A stretch of 53,985 nt of DNA from JAOUEA01 sp041287635 (GTDB taxonomy: Bacteria; Actinomycetota; UBA4738; HRBIN12), in contig JBGGNG010000083.1 in NCBI GenBank assembly GCA_041287635.1, positions 1 through 53,985 of the forward strand, written 5' to 3'. The position numbers were made by a program, and so were the translations under genes. The notes below the pieces were generated by a model that was not told where the DNA came from, ran no database searches, and was given only the letters and a program-made list of their open reading frames with translations. This document shows positions 32,126 through 40,499 of the stretch, piece after piece; position 1 is the stretch's first letter; the number at the start of each line of letters is the position of its first letter.

Positions 32126-33970
32126 TCAACTTTTCGGACCCCCCGGATCGAGACCGACCTCCAGTCGAGCGATCGCCCATGCAGCGTTGATCAGGCCGAC
32201 GTGGCTGAACGCCTGCGGGAAGTTGCCGAGTAGCTCGCCCGAGGATGCATCGATCTCCTCGCTCATGAGCCCGACGTCATTGACGTGGGCTGCGGCCCGC
32301 TCGAACACCGCCGCGGCTCGATCGCCCTCGTCGGCGAGGGCGAGAGCCTCGGCGAGCCAGAACGTGCAGAGCAGGAACGAACCCTCCTCGCCCTCGAGGC
32401 CGTCGTCGGTCTCCTGCACGCGGTACCGGTAGACGAGCCCTTGCTCGTCGGTCAGGCGCCGCTCGATCGCGTCGATCGTGGCGAGCACCCGCGGGTCGTC
32501 GGCGGGCAGGAACCCCACGATCGGCATCACGAGTGCCGAGGCATCGAGGTGATCGTCACCGAACGACTGGGTGAACGCGCCCGCCTGTTCGCTCCAGCCC
32601 TCTCGCAGGATCGCCTCGCGGATCTCCCGCCGTGTCGTGGTCCACGCCGGCACCCGATCGCCCGAGCCGATCGTGGGGGCAAGCTCGATCGCCCGATCGA
32701 GCGCAACCCAGCACATCAGCTTCGAGTAGAGGAAGTGGCGGGGCTCTCCGCGAACCTCCCAGATGCCGTGATCGACGGACTCCCACCGATCGGCAGCTGC
32801 GTCGGCCACCGCTCGGAGGAACCGCTTCGTGGAGTCATCGAGCGGCCCGAGGTACGAGCGGAGCCGGTGGGCGGCCCCGAGCAGCTCGCCGTAGACGTCG
32901 AGCTGCCGCTGTGACCACGCGCCGTTGCCCACGCGGACGGGCCGGCTGTCCCGCCACCCGGCGAGGTGAGGCAGCTCCCGCTCGCTGAGATCGTGCTCGC
33001 CGCCGACCCCGAACATGATCTGGAGATCGCGACCGAGGTCGAGCCCTGAGGCCACCGCCCCGCTCATCCACGAGAAGAACTTGTGTGCCTCGTCGGGACA
33101 TGCCGCGACCCACAGCGCATCGAGGGTGAAGCTCGCGTCGCGAACCCAGGCGAACCGGTAGTCCCAGTTGCGCTCACCGCCGATCTGCTCGGGCAACGAC
33201 GTGGTGGGTGCGGCGACGATCGCCCCGGTCGGCTGGTACATCAGCGCCTGGAGCACCCGGCCACTGTGGTAGACGAGGTCGGACCACGGACCCTCGTACG
33301 CCTGATGGACCGACGACCATCGGCGCCACGCATCGACGGTGCCCGCGAGTCGGCCTTCGATCTCGTCGGGGCGTTCGATCGTGGGGGGCCCGTCCTCGAG
33401 CGGTTGGTGATGGAGGGCAGTGCTCACGCGCTCGCCCTTGTGCAGGTGCACCCTGGACGTCGCCGTCGCGCCGTCGATCTCGACCTTCACCGGGAACGAC
33501 AAGGCGAGCAGATGTGCGCCTCCGCGCACGAACACTCCGCCGTCGGGGACCGTCAGGAGCGGATGGATCAGTCCGTACTCGGGGCGCGGGGCGAACACCA
33601 TCTCGAACGTGACCTCGCCCTCGACGACCTCGATGTCACGCAGCACCATGCCGGGAGCGCCCAGGCCGAGGTCGTGCCCGTCCTGCTCGGCCCCGAGCGC
33701 CATAGCGTCGGTCAGCCGAGCCACGCCCGTGGCCGTGCGCACGGTCGTCTCGAGCACCATCGTGCCGTCGAGGTAGCGGCGTTCGCGCTCGATCTCGTCG
33801 AGGGCGGCGATCGACCAATGGCCGGCGGCAGCATCGAGCACACGACCGAACACTGACGGCGAATCGAACCGCGGGAAGCAGAGCCAGTCGATCGAGCCGT
33901 CGGTGGTCACGAGTGCCGCGGAATGGCAGTCGGAGAGCAACGCATGGTCGGCGATCGGCGTTGAGCTCAT
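32126..33970 (-). CDS. Glycoside hydrolase family 15 (trehalase/glucoamylase type)
   Basis: A 614-residue cytoplasmic GH15 enzyme. The N-terminal beta-sandwich starts PIADHALLSDCHSAALVTTDG and WLCFPRFDSPSVFG, the classical opening of the actinobacterial trehalase/glucoamylase branch. The (alpha/alpha)6 catalytic barrel contains GGERNWDYRFAWVRDASFTL, the likely general acid Glu in HGIWEVRGEPRHF, and the second acid region SEEIDASSGELLGNFPQAF followed by SHVGLINAAWAIAR. Mycobacterial relatives hydrolyse trehalose; others use maltooligosaccharides. No signal peptide is present, so intracellular sugar turnover is likely. ATG 33970 is chosen because a TATCCT box ends 5 bases upstream; the frame is open to 34030. 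Confidence 0.9.
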   Translation of the reverse strand: MSSTPIADHALLSDCHSAALVTTDGSIDWLCFPRFDSPSVFGRVLDAAAGHWSIAALDEIERERRYLDGTMVLETTVRTATGVARLTDAMALGAEQDGHDLGLGAPGMVLRDIEVVEGEVTFEMVFAPRPEYGLIHPLLTVPDGGVFVRGGAHLLALSFPVKVEIDGATATSRVHLHKGERVSTALHHQPLEDGPPTIERPDEIEGRLAGTVDAWRRWSSVHQAYEGPWSDLVYHSGRVLQALMYQPTGAIVAAPTTSLPEQIGGERNWDYRFAWVRDASFTLDALWVAACPDEAHKFFSWMSGAVASGLDLGRDLQIMFGVGGEHDLSERELPHLAGWRDSRPVRVGNGAWSQRQLDVYGELLGAAHRLRSYLGPLDDSTKRFLRAVADAAADRWESVDHGIWEVRGEPRHFLYSKLMCWVALDRAIELAPTIGSGDRVPAWTTTRREIREAILREGWSEQAGAFTQSFGDDHLDASALVMPIVGFLPADDPRVLATIDAIERRLTDEQGLVYRYRVQETDDGLEGEEGSFLLCTFWLAEALALADEGDRAAAVFERAAAHVNDVGLMSEEIDASSGELLGNFPQAFSHVGLINAAWAIARLEVGLDPGGPKS

Positions 33971-33975
33971 GACGC

Positions 33976-33981
33976 AGGATA
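33976..33981 (-). promoter_or_regulatory. -10 box TATCCT of the GH15 gene
   Basis: TATCCT on the minus strand ends 5 bases before ATG 33970, consistent with a leaderless transcript. Confidence 0.4.
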
Positions 33982-34095
33982 GGACGCCCAGTGCCCTGCA
34001 TCGCTCCTCGCGCGAGCAGCATCCGGGCAATCCGACAGGAGCGGAACTCTATGGCCGAGGAGGCACGTGCGATCGGCCAAGTAGTCCCGTTCGGA

Positions 34096-35100
34096 CTAGC
34101 AGAGCTGGCCGAGCGTGCAGGTCGACGGGTCGCGGTCGGGCAGCCAGCGCACGAACGTCACGGCATGGCGGAACCGGCTCCCGCGCAGTCGCTCGTACCG
34201 CACCTCGCAGGCGAGCGCTGGCAGCACCTCGACCCAATCGGCGCCCACAGAGCTGACGGCGCCGCCCGGCGAGACACTGGCGAGGGCGGTGGCGGCCGCG
34301 CGGCGCACGGGCGCCCGGGAGAACGCCACCGTGCGGCCGACGTCGATGAGCCGGCCCTCGTCGTACATCCCGAGGCGGATGGAGCCCACGCCCGAGCCGG
34401 CGTGGCGGTAGCCGGTCGCCACGCACACGGCGGTGCGGACGCGCCGCACCCGCAACCACCGTCGCCCGTCGGCGTGGCGTGCGATCAGACCGTCGCGTCC
34501 GGTCGCATCGCGGTCGTCGAGCCAGACGTGGCCGGTCGTGCGATCGAGCGTCTGCGGCGTCACGACGAACGGCTCTCCCGGTGCGATACGACGCAGGTTC
34601 GTCGGCGCGAGTGGCATCCCGAGTTGGCCGGCCAGGCCTTCGAGCGCCCGGCGCCGGTCAGCCAACGGAATGGATCGGAGGTCGGTAGCGCCGCGCGTCA
34701 TCACGTCCGTGACGACCAGGGTCGCCGGGGTCGACTCGGCGAGATCGGTCACCACGGACGGTGACGGGATCAGTCGACGCCGGACCGTGGCGAAGTCGAG
34801 ACCGTCGGGTCCGACCACCACCAACGAGCCCTTCACGATCGCCTCGCCCACATCGAGGGAAGCGAGGGACCGCACGACCTCGGGGAAGTAACGATCGAAC
34901 GCCCGACGCCGGTCCGAGACGAGACGGGCCGCGCCGGGTCCGAGGCGAGCCGACACCCGCAGACCGTCCCAGTCCGGCTCGAATCGCCAGTCGATGCCGT
35001 CGGGGATGCCGTCGACCACCTCACCGGCGCTCGCGATCTCGGGGAGGGAGATGACGTCGCGTGCGACATCGACGACCATCTCCTCCCGCTCGCGCTGCAT
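34096..35100 (-). CDS. ATP-dependent DNA ligase-like protein lacking the catalytic lysine
   Basis: A 334-residue protein with the layout of a small actinobacterial ATP-dependent ligase (LigC type): nucleotidyltransferase domain and C-terminal OB domain ending in RWLPDRDPSTCTLGQL, the usual family tail. Every key motif is altered. Motif I (KxDG) reads EPDWDGLR, with Asp43 at the adenylated Lys; motif Ia (SRNG) reads SDRR; DGE reads KGS (90-92); motif IV (EGxxxK) reads DGLIAR with Arg208; motif V lysines are Arg (WLRVRR). Adenylation is therefore not expected. The frame is intact and well kept over its full length, so this looks like a retained non-catalytic paralogue and not decay. The role is unknown. 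It lies upstream of the GH15 gene on the same strand, 125 bp away. Confidence 0.75.
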   Translation of the reverse strand: MQREREEMVVDVARDVISLPEIASAGEVVDGIPDGIDWRFEPDWDGLRVSARLGPGAARLVSDRRRAFDRYFPEVVRSLASLDVGEAIVKGSLVVVGPDGLDFATVRRRLIPSPSVVTDLAESTPATLVVTDVMTRGATDLRSIPLADRRRALEGLAGQLGMPLAPTNLRRIAPGEPFVVTPQTLDRTTGHVWLDDRDATGRDGLIARHADGRRWLRVRRVRTAVCVATGYRHAGSGVGSIRLGMYDEGRLIDVGRTVAFSRAPVRRAAATALASVSPGGAVSSVGADWVEVLPALACEVRYERLRGSRFRHAVTFVRWLPDRDPSTCTLGQLC

Positions 35101-35249
35101 CCCCCGACACTGTCAGTCGTCGTGGTCCACGACATCGGGAACACGGCGGAGATGTGCTCGGCCGATGGTCCGAACGTCGGTGGTGCGGGCGCATCCCCCA
35201 GGCGACGGACGTCGGGTCGACGCAACCGCGCCGACCAGTCGACGCCGTG

Positions 35250-36887
35250 TTACGCGGGGGACACCGAGACCGAGGCCTCGGGCGAGACCGAAGTGACCGG
35301 GCTCGGCGTGACCGACGGCGCAACGGTCGGAGCGATCGAGGACGACAGGGTCGGGCTCGCGGTCGGCACGGTCTCCTCGAGCAACGCGTCGAGGGACTCG
35401 CTCGGCACGAACCGGATGATGCCGGCTCCCAGGGGCGGCACCGACACGATCGTGCACCCGGTGCCGCTCGCGCCCGCCGGCGTGCACGTCTCGGCCGACC
35501 GGTCGCCCACCGTCACGAGCACGCTCATGTAGCGCGCCCCGCGGTCCAACGCCATCGCCTCGCTCACGAGCACACGACCGGCGGAGTCGCCGGTCGCGGT
35601 GACGCGGCCGATCAACACTCCCTCGGCCTCCTCGGCCGAGTACTGGCGCATCTCCACGGTCACGACGTCGTCGGTCGCGAGATCACGTCCGTCGACCTGC
35701 ACCGTCGCCGTGACGACCCGGTTGCCCGCGGCGAACGTGATGATCGGGGCGGGCACCGGTGGCTCCGCGTCGAGCACCGGCGGAACGATCGCCGATGCGA
35801 GCGCGAGCGCGAAGATGCCGGCCGAGATCATCGTCGAGGTGGCGAGCATCTGGGTGCGACTCGCGTAATGGCGACGCAGCACGAACGTGTCGTTGGCGTT
35901 GCCGTCGGCGTCGCTGCGCCCGAGCAGGCCGATCAGGCCGATCGCGATCGCCGCGACCCCGATCGTCGCGGCGAAGCCGAGCCACCCGGGCGTCTCGCGC
36001 ACGGCGTGGGCGAGCGCGCCGGAAGCCCAGGCGAGCACCGCGACGAGCGCGGCGACGGCGATCTCGGCGATCAGCACCGCCTTGAGGCGCCGCTCCGCCC
36101 GGCGGCTCGGTGCCGGGGGCGCGAGGTCGGCGCCCGCCGCATCCTCGAGCGCGACGTCCCATCCGACCGCGGGGGTGCCGAGCACTTCGGCGGCTTCGTG
36201 GTCGCCCGTGCCGGTGAAGATCACGCGATGGTTCACCGGCGGGTCACCGACCGGCGTCGGGCACTCGATCACGACACGCCACGGACCGGTGCGCTCGTCG
36301 AGCGGCGTTTCCATCGTCTGCGTGGACCTGATCGCCTCGACGATGGCCTCGTCGGTCGGCTGTGCGTCGGCGATGCGCGCCGACAGCTCCATCACCGGGA
36401 ACAGGCCCTGCGGCAGCACACGGGCCCGCTGCACCTGCTCGAGCTGGGTGGCGGTGATCGTCTCCGTCGTGGGCGACGCAGCGGACGGCGGCGGGGTCTG
36501 GACATCGGTCAGCACCACGACGTCGTCGCCGCCGGGAGCGGGGTGGAACCGCCGGTCGATCAGGCCCTCGATCGCGGGATCGCTGCGCCGGAGCTCGTCG
36601 AGCTCGTAGAGCCCGGGAACGCGGTCTGTCTGGCTCGCTGCGAGCACGACCGGGACGTCGATCGGGGCCGCGGTGCCGGTCAACACGCGGCGAACCTGGG
36701 CGATCCGGTCGACCGGGTCGCCGGTGCGCAACGCGGCCACCCTGGCGATCACGTCCTCGGTCGACGCGAGGTAGGCGGACTCGCGGGGCAGGAACTCGCG
36801 TTCGAGACGGACCTGGGCGGTCACGTCGACCGCCCGAGCCCGGCTCTTCCGCTCGTGGCCGGGGTGGGCGCACAGGTATCGGGTCAT
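35250..36887 (-). CDS. Membrane protein of unknown function, 545 residues
   Basis: I do not recognise a family. The N-terminus (MTRYLCAHPGHERKSRARAV) resembles a short Cys/His stretch, followed by a soluble cytoplasmic region (residues ~30-265) that includes VVLAASQTDRVPGLYELDEL and VVIECPTPVGDPPVNHRVIF. Three to four helices follow in the middle (LKAVLIAEIAVAALVAVLAW, GFAATIGVAAIAIGLIGLLG, MISAGIFALALASAIVPPVL). The C-terminal part is beta-rich with a disulphide-like pair (ETCTPAGASGTGCTIV) and a Ser/Thr/Pro/Val-rich tail (SPTLSSSIAPTVAPSVTPSP). Composition suggests an exterior C-terminal domain. AAGGAGAGG stands 6 bases upstream of ATG 36887. It has no operon partner. Confidence 0.75.
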   Translation of the reverse strand: MTRYLCAHPGHERKSRARAVDVTAQVRLEREFLPRESAYLASTEDVIARVAALRTGDPVDRIAQVRRVLTGTAAPIDVPVVLAASQTDRVPGLYELDELRRSDPAIEGLIDRRFHPAPGGDDVVVLTDVQTPPPSAASPTTETITATQLEQVQRARVLPQGLFPVMELSARIADAQPTDEAIVEAIRSTQTMETPLDERTGPWRVVIECPTPVGDPPVNHRVIFTGTGDHEAAEVLGTPAVGWDVALEDAAGADLAPPAPSRRAERRLKAVLIAEIAVAALVAVLAWASGALAHAVRETPGWLGFAATIGVAAIAIGLIGLLGRSDADGNANDTFVLRRHYASRTQMLATSTMISAGIFALALASAIVPPVLDAEPPVPAPIITFAAGNRVVTATVQVDGRDLATDDVVTVEMRQYSAEEAEGVLIGRVTATGDSAGRVLVSEAMALDRGARYMSVLVTVGDRSAETCTPAGASGTGCTIVSVPPLGAGIIRFVPSESLDALLEETVPTASPTLSSSIAPTVAPSVTPSPVTSVSPEASVSVSPA

Positions 36888-37028
36888 CAGGGGCCTCTCC
36901 TTCTCCGTCCGGTGCGACGCCCGATGCGATGCGGCCGCAGGAGCACGAACCGGTTCAGTCGTACGCTACACGGGGTGCGGGGCAACGGAACAGTCCCCTT
37001 CCGTACGGGGGATGCGAACTCGAGACCT

Positions 37029-37042
37029 TCGACCTAGGTCGA
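37029..37042. promoter_or_regulatory. 14-bp perfect palindrome upstream of the ABM gene
   Basis: TCGACCTAGGTCGA is a perfect 14-bp palindrome in the 193-bp intergenic region between the divergent unknown membrane protein and the ABM gene. It could be an operator. No adjacent regulator gene identifies the binder. Confidence 0.3.
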
Positions 37043-37080
37043 GTGGACGAGGCCCGGGGACGATGAGAGGGGTGGGTGGG

Positions 37081-37386
37081 GTGATCGCGAGGACCTGGCG
37101 AGGGTGGACGCGCGCCGACGACGCCGACGCGTACGTCGAGTACCTGCAGCGGACCGGCATCCCTGAGTACCGAGCGACCGAGGGGAACCGCGCGGCGTAC
37201 ATCCTGCGACGCAACGTCGGCGAGCGAACCGAGTTCGTGACCCTCACGCTGTGGGAGTCGCTCGACGCCGTCCGCGGCTTCGCGGGTGACGACGTCGAGC
37301 GCGCGGTCTTCTACCCCGAAGACGGCCGCTTCCTGGTCGAGCGGGAGACGACCGTGGCGCACTTCGAGGTCATCGAACCCGCCTGA
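37081..37386 (+). CDS. Antibiotic-biosynthesis-monooxygenase (ABM) fold protein
   Basis: A protein of about 101 residues with a ferredoxin-like dimeric alpha-beta barrel: VIARTWRGWTRADDADAYVEYLQ, TGIPEYRATEGNRAAYILRR, VTLTLWESLDAVRGFAGDDV and ERAVFYPEDGRFLVE. Family members include quinol monooxygenases and haem-degrading enzymes; the active pocket cannot be assigned. The start is GTG 37081 (domain begins VIARTW, GAGGGG upstream) with ATG 37063 as the alternative. The GNAT-fold gene follows after 43 bp. Confidence 0.78.
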   Translation: MIARTWRGWTRADDADAYVEYLQRTGIPEYRATEGNRAAYILRRNVGERTEFVTLTLWESLDAVRGFAGDDVERAVFYPEDGRFLVERETTVAHFEVIEPA

Positions 37387-37429
37387 ACCGTTCGCGTCCG
37401 ATGCCTTCCGGGATAGGCTGCGCGCCGAG

Positions 37430-38242
37430 ATGCCCGCCGACCTCGATCTGCTGCGCCGTATCGACGCCTACCTGGATGCGGCACCCAGGACCGGAGCCAC
37501 CGCCGAGGCGATCGGCCCGTTCACGCTGTTCCTGAACGAGGGGCATGGGTGGCGTTACTACGCCCGGCCGTCTCCCGGTGCGAACGGGTTCACGAGCGAG
37601 GCGGTCCGTGCCGTCCGGAGCCGTCAGCGCGAGCTGTCGCAGCCGGAGGCATTCGAGTGGATCGCCGAGCTCGCACCAGCCCTGGGTGAGGTCGTCGGGG
37701 CCGACGGCATGCGTCTCGTCGATCATCCGCTGATGGTCCTGGCCGGCGATGCGCCGACCCTCGGGCCGCCCGAGGGTGTCGAGGTCGGCATCGTCGATCC
37801 CGACGACGACCTGGCCGCGCTCAGCGCCGTCGCCGAGGTGGGGTTCGCCGCGCCCGGGACGGGAACCGGGACGCCCGGGGCGGCCGACGCCTTGGCCGCG
37901 GCCGCGAGGCAGAGCGCGGACACGATCGCGTTCCAGCGCGGCCGCATGTTGGCCGGCCTCACCGTGGCCGCCGCGGCCCGCGTCTCGGGGGTCCTCGCGG
38001 CCGTGGGCTGGCACCAGCCGCTCGACGGGGCGAGCGAGATCGTCGGGGTCGCGACCCTACCGGCCTTCCGGCGGCGAGGGCTCGGGGCCGCAGTGACCGG
38101 CACGTTGGTCGCCGACGCCCTCGAGCGAGGTGTCAAGACCGTGTTCCTGTCGGCCGACGACGACGACGTGGCCCGCGTGTACGAGCGGGTGGGCTTCCGG
38201 CGCGTGGGCACCGCCTGTGGGGCTTCGATCCCGACGGGCTGA
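37430..38242 (+). CDS. GNAT acetyltransferase with a long N-terminal domain
   Basis: A 270-residue protein. The C-terminal ~130 residues hold a GNAT domain: ASEIVGVATLPAFRRRGLGAAVTGTL (acetyl-CoA loop RRRGLG) and VFLSADDDDVARVYERVGF. The first ~120 residues (MPADLDLLRRIDAYLDAAPR, GPFTLFLNEGHGWRYYARPS) form a separate, mostly helical region common to this subgroup, probably a degenerate second GNAT. The acceptor is unknown. ATG 37430 is the first start with protein-like sequence; upstream codons belong to the end of the ABM gene in another frame. Confidence 0.8.
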   Translation: MPADLDLLRRIDAYLDAAPRTGATAEAIGPFTLFLNEGHGWRYYARPSPGANGFTSEAVRAVRSRQRELSQPEAFEWIAELAPALGEVVGADGMRLVDHPLMVLAGDAPTLGPPEGVEVGIVDPDDDLAALSAVAEVGFAAPGTGTGTPGAADALAAAARQSADTIAFQRGRMLAGLTVAAAARVSGVLAAVGWHQPLDGASEIVGVATLPAFRRRGLGAAVTGTLVADALERGVKTVFLSADDDDVARVYERVGFRRVGTACGASIPTG

Positions 38243-38364
38243 CGCGCCGCATCAGAGGCGAGCCGTCACTCGACCCATCGGAAGCAGGACGCTCGTGCGT
38301 GGTCACCCCACTGCGTGGGTATCAGGCTCGAGGCGAGGACCTTCCACATGAAAGGAGGCGTGAG

Positions 38365-38733
38365 ATGTGGGAGTTCGTGTTCGCCGCTTTCCTGGTCACC
38401 CATGGGTTGGTGCATCTCACGGTGTGGCTGGCGCCGGCGACTGTCGACGCGCCGTTCCGCGCCGACCACTCGTGGCTCCTCGGATCCGGTGAGACGCCGC
38501 ACCGCGTGAGCGTGGCGCTCGCAGTGAGCGCCACAGCTGTCTTCGTCGCTGCGGGCATCGCGCTGCTGTTCGGCGCTGCGTTCTGGGTGCCACTCGCGGT
38601 CACCGCGTCTGCGATCGGCCTCATGGTAGCCATGCTCTACTTCAACCCGTGGCTGTTGCTCGACATCGGGATCAATGCGGGGCTGCTCTACGTGCTGCTC
38701 GCGACCGACTGGGCCGAGACGTTGGCCGCATGA
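38365..38733 (+). CDS. Small four-helix membrane protein
   Basis: A 122-residue hydrophobic protein with about four helices: MWEFVFAAFLVTHGLVHLTV, VALAVSATAVFVAAGIALLF, WVPLAVTASAIGLMVAMLYF and LLLDIGINAGLLYVLLATDW. HGLVHL after the first helix recurs in uncharacterised small actinobacterial membrane proteins. AAAGGAGG 6 bases before ATG 38365 is one of the strongest ribosome sites in the window and rules out the upstream starts. The function is unknown. Confidence 0.75.
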   Translation: MWEFVFAAFLVTHGLVHLTVWLAPATVDAPFRADHSWLLGSGETPHRVSVALAVSATAVFVAAGIALLFGAAFWVPLAVTASAIGLMVAMLYFNPWLLLDIGINAGLLYVLLATDWAETLAA

Positions 38734-38772
38734 GCGGCCGACGAGGCCGTGGGTGCGGGCGGTCGTCGCCGG

Positions 38773-39537
38773 TCACTCGACGTCGCGAGCCATCGTGACC
38801 GCCAGGCCGACGCCGAGCGCGATCGCAAGGTAGAGGGCCATCATGAGACCCGCCGCCGCCGGCGAGAGGAGATCCGTTCCGGTTTGCGTGAGCGACGTCG
38901 CGAGCCCGGAGAACGGGAACCACTTCACGGTCGCCGGCAGGATCGCGCCGACGAGCGACTCGACCACCAGCGCCCACCCCAGCACCCCGATGATCGCGAT
39001 CAGCTGACTGCGGAGGGCGGCGCCGGCGGCCGCGCCCATCGCTCCGGAGAACGCGGCCCCCGCGCCCACGGCGAGGACCGCCACGATCACGGACGCGCCG
39101 AACGGCACCACCTCACCTCCGACCGCGAACTTCACTGCGACGGCGACGAGCGGGATCAGAGCACCGACCACCCCGAAGGCGAACCCCGCGACGCCGTACG
39201 CGATCACCTTCGCCACGACGACAGGCCACCGCTTCGGGGTCGCGAGGAACGTGCCCGAGAGGGTTCGGTGGCGATGCTCCGTGGTCATCGCGGTCGCCCC
39301 GAGCACGAGCGCGAACACGCCGGCGATCGACCCCGTGGTGACGAAGTCGCGCACGTCCTCGACGGTCTCGATCGGCGTGAGGCCCGCCTCGAGACCGTCC
39401 GGGGTGCCCGCGATCGCGAGCGTGGCGATCGCACCGAGGGTGGCGAGGCCGGCCGCGCCGAGCAGCAATCCGATCCACATGCGGGTCGTGCGCACCTTGG
39501 CGACCTCGACACGGACGAGCGGGAACACGGCGTTCAC
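38773..39537 (-). CDS. ABC-2 type permease, DrrB-like
   Basis: A 254-residue integral membrane subunit with six helices, beginning MWIGLLLGAAGLATLGAIAT and ending GLMMALYLAIALGVGLAVTM. The cytosolic loop TTEHRHRTLSGTFLATPKRW matches that of the paralogous permease at 19402-20142. ATG overlaps the stop of the ATPase gene as ATGA. With the ATPase it forms a second DrrAB-like exporter; the substrate is unknown. Confidence 0.86.
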   Translation of the reverse strand: MNAVFPLVRVEVAKVRTTRMWIGLLLGAAGLATLGAIATLAIAGTPDGLEAGLTPIETVEDVRDFVTTGSIAGVFALVLGATAMTTEHRHRTLSGTFLATPKRWPVVVAKVIAYGVAGFAFGVVGALIPLVAVAVKFAVGGEVVPFGASVIVAVLAVGAGAAFSGAMGAAAGAALRSQLIAIIGVLGWALVVESLVGAILPATVKWFPFSGLATSLTQTGTDLLSPAAAGLMMALYLAIALGVGLAVTMARDVE

Positions 39538-40499
39538 CGGACATCCTTAGGGGGCGGCGGGATCGCGGGAGTCTGCGGTCGATCGGCCCCCCCGCTGGTG
39601 AGCTGCAGGAACGCCTCCTCGAGCGACGCCTCCCGGCTGCGCAACTCGTGCAGCACGGCGCCCTCGGTCGCCGCGATCTCCCCGACCCGCTCGATCGGCA
39701 GGCCCGCCACGGAGATCGCGGCGGAGTCGTCGCCAGCAGAGACCGTCGCGCCCGCCGCAACCAGGGCGGGGCCGAGCCTCGCCGCGTCGGGCGATCGCAC
39801 GAGCACGTCCTGGGCCACCGACGAGGTGATGGCCTCCACGGGTCCCTCCCGCACGAGCCGGCCGCGGTCGATCACGACGAGGCGATCGACGGTCTGGGCC
39901 ATCTCGGCAAGCAGGTGGCTCGAGACGAAGACGCTGCGGCCCGCATCGGCGAACGCCCGAAGGAATCCACGCAGCCATGCGACGCCGGCGGGGTCGAGGC
40001 CGTTGCCGGGCTCGTCGAGCACCAGCACCTCCGGATCGCCGAGCAGCGCGGTCGCGAGGCCCAGCCGCTGCCGCATGCCGCTCGAGTAGCCACCCACCCG
40101 TCGATCGGCGTACTCGCGCATCGCCACCTGGTCGAGCACGGCGTCGATGCGTTCGCGGTCGATGCTCCCTGCCCTCGCCGCGATGTGCAGGTGGTCGCGG
40201 CCCGTGCGTCCCGGGTGGAAGCCGGTGCTCTCGAGCATCGCCCCCACGTGCGCGAGCGGCTGATCGAGGGTCGCGTACCGCCTGCCCAAGATCGTGGCCA
40301 GACCCTCGGTCGGCTCGGCCAGGCCGAGCACGACGCGCATCGTGGTGGTCTTGCCTGCCCCGTTCGGTCCCAGGAACCCCGTGACGCGCCCGCGCGGGAC
40401 CGCGAAGGAGAGTCCGTCGACCGCGGCGAGGTCGCCGAACCGTTTCGTGAGCCCGGCGACCTCGATCGCCGGTTCACGCACGATGTCGCTCGAGCTCAT
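39534..40499 (-). CDS. ABC-2 exporter ATPase, DrrA-like
   Basis: A 321-residue ATPase: Walker A GPNGAGKTT, signature YSSGMRQRLGLATAL, Walker B VLVLDEPGNGLDP, H-loop VSSHLLAEMAQT, and the C-terminal exporter accessory domain ending REASLEEAFLQLTSG. It is a close paralogue of 20139-21089. The gene overlaps by 4 bp with the methyltransferase gene upstream and with the permease gene downstream, so all three are translated as one unit. The long upstream frame to 41105 belongs to the methyltransferase region. Confidence 0.9.
   Translation of the reverse strand: MSSSDIVREPAIEVAGLTKRFGDLAAVDGLSFAVPRGRVTGFLGPNGAGKTTTMRVVLGLAEPTEGLATILGRRYATLDQPLAHVGAMLESTGFHPGRTGRDHLHIAARAGSIDRERIDAVLDQVAMREYADRRVGGYSSGMRQRLGLATALLGDPEVLVLDEPGNGLDPAGVAWLRGFLRAFADAGRSVFVSSHLLAEMAQTVDRLVVIDRGRLVREGPVEAITSSVAQDVLVRSPDAARLGPALVAAGATVSAGDDSAAISVAGLPIERVGEIAATEGAVLHELRSREASLEEAFLQLTSGGADRPQTPAIPPPPKDVR

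Noticed and set aside
34051..34764. Plus-strand frame from ATG 34051 with AGGAG upstream
   Set aside because: It overlaps the ligase-like gene antisense for almost its whole length and its product is low in hydrophobic residues without a fold signature.
36888..37080. Possible tRNA or small RNA in the 193-bp intergenic region
   Set aside because: No TPsiC-like GGTTCRA arm with a matching acceptor stem could be built; only a palindrome and a short CCCC/GGGG hairpin are visible.
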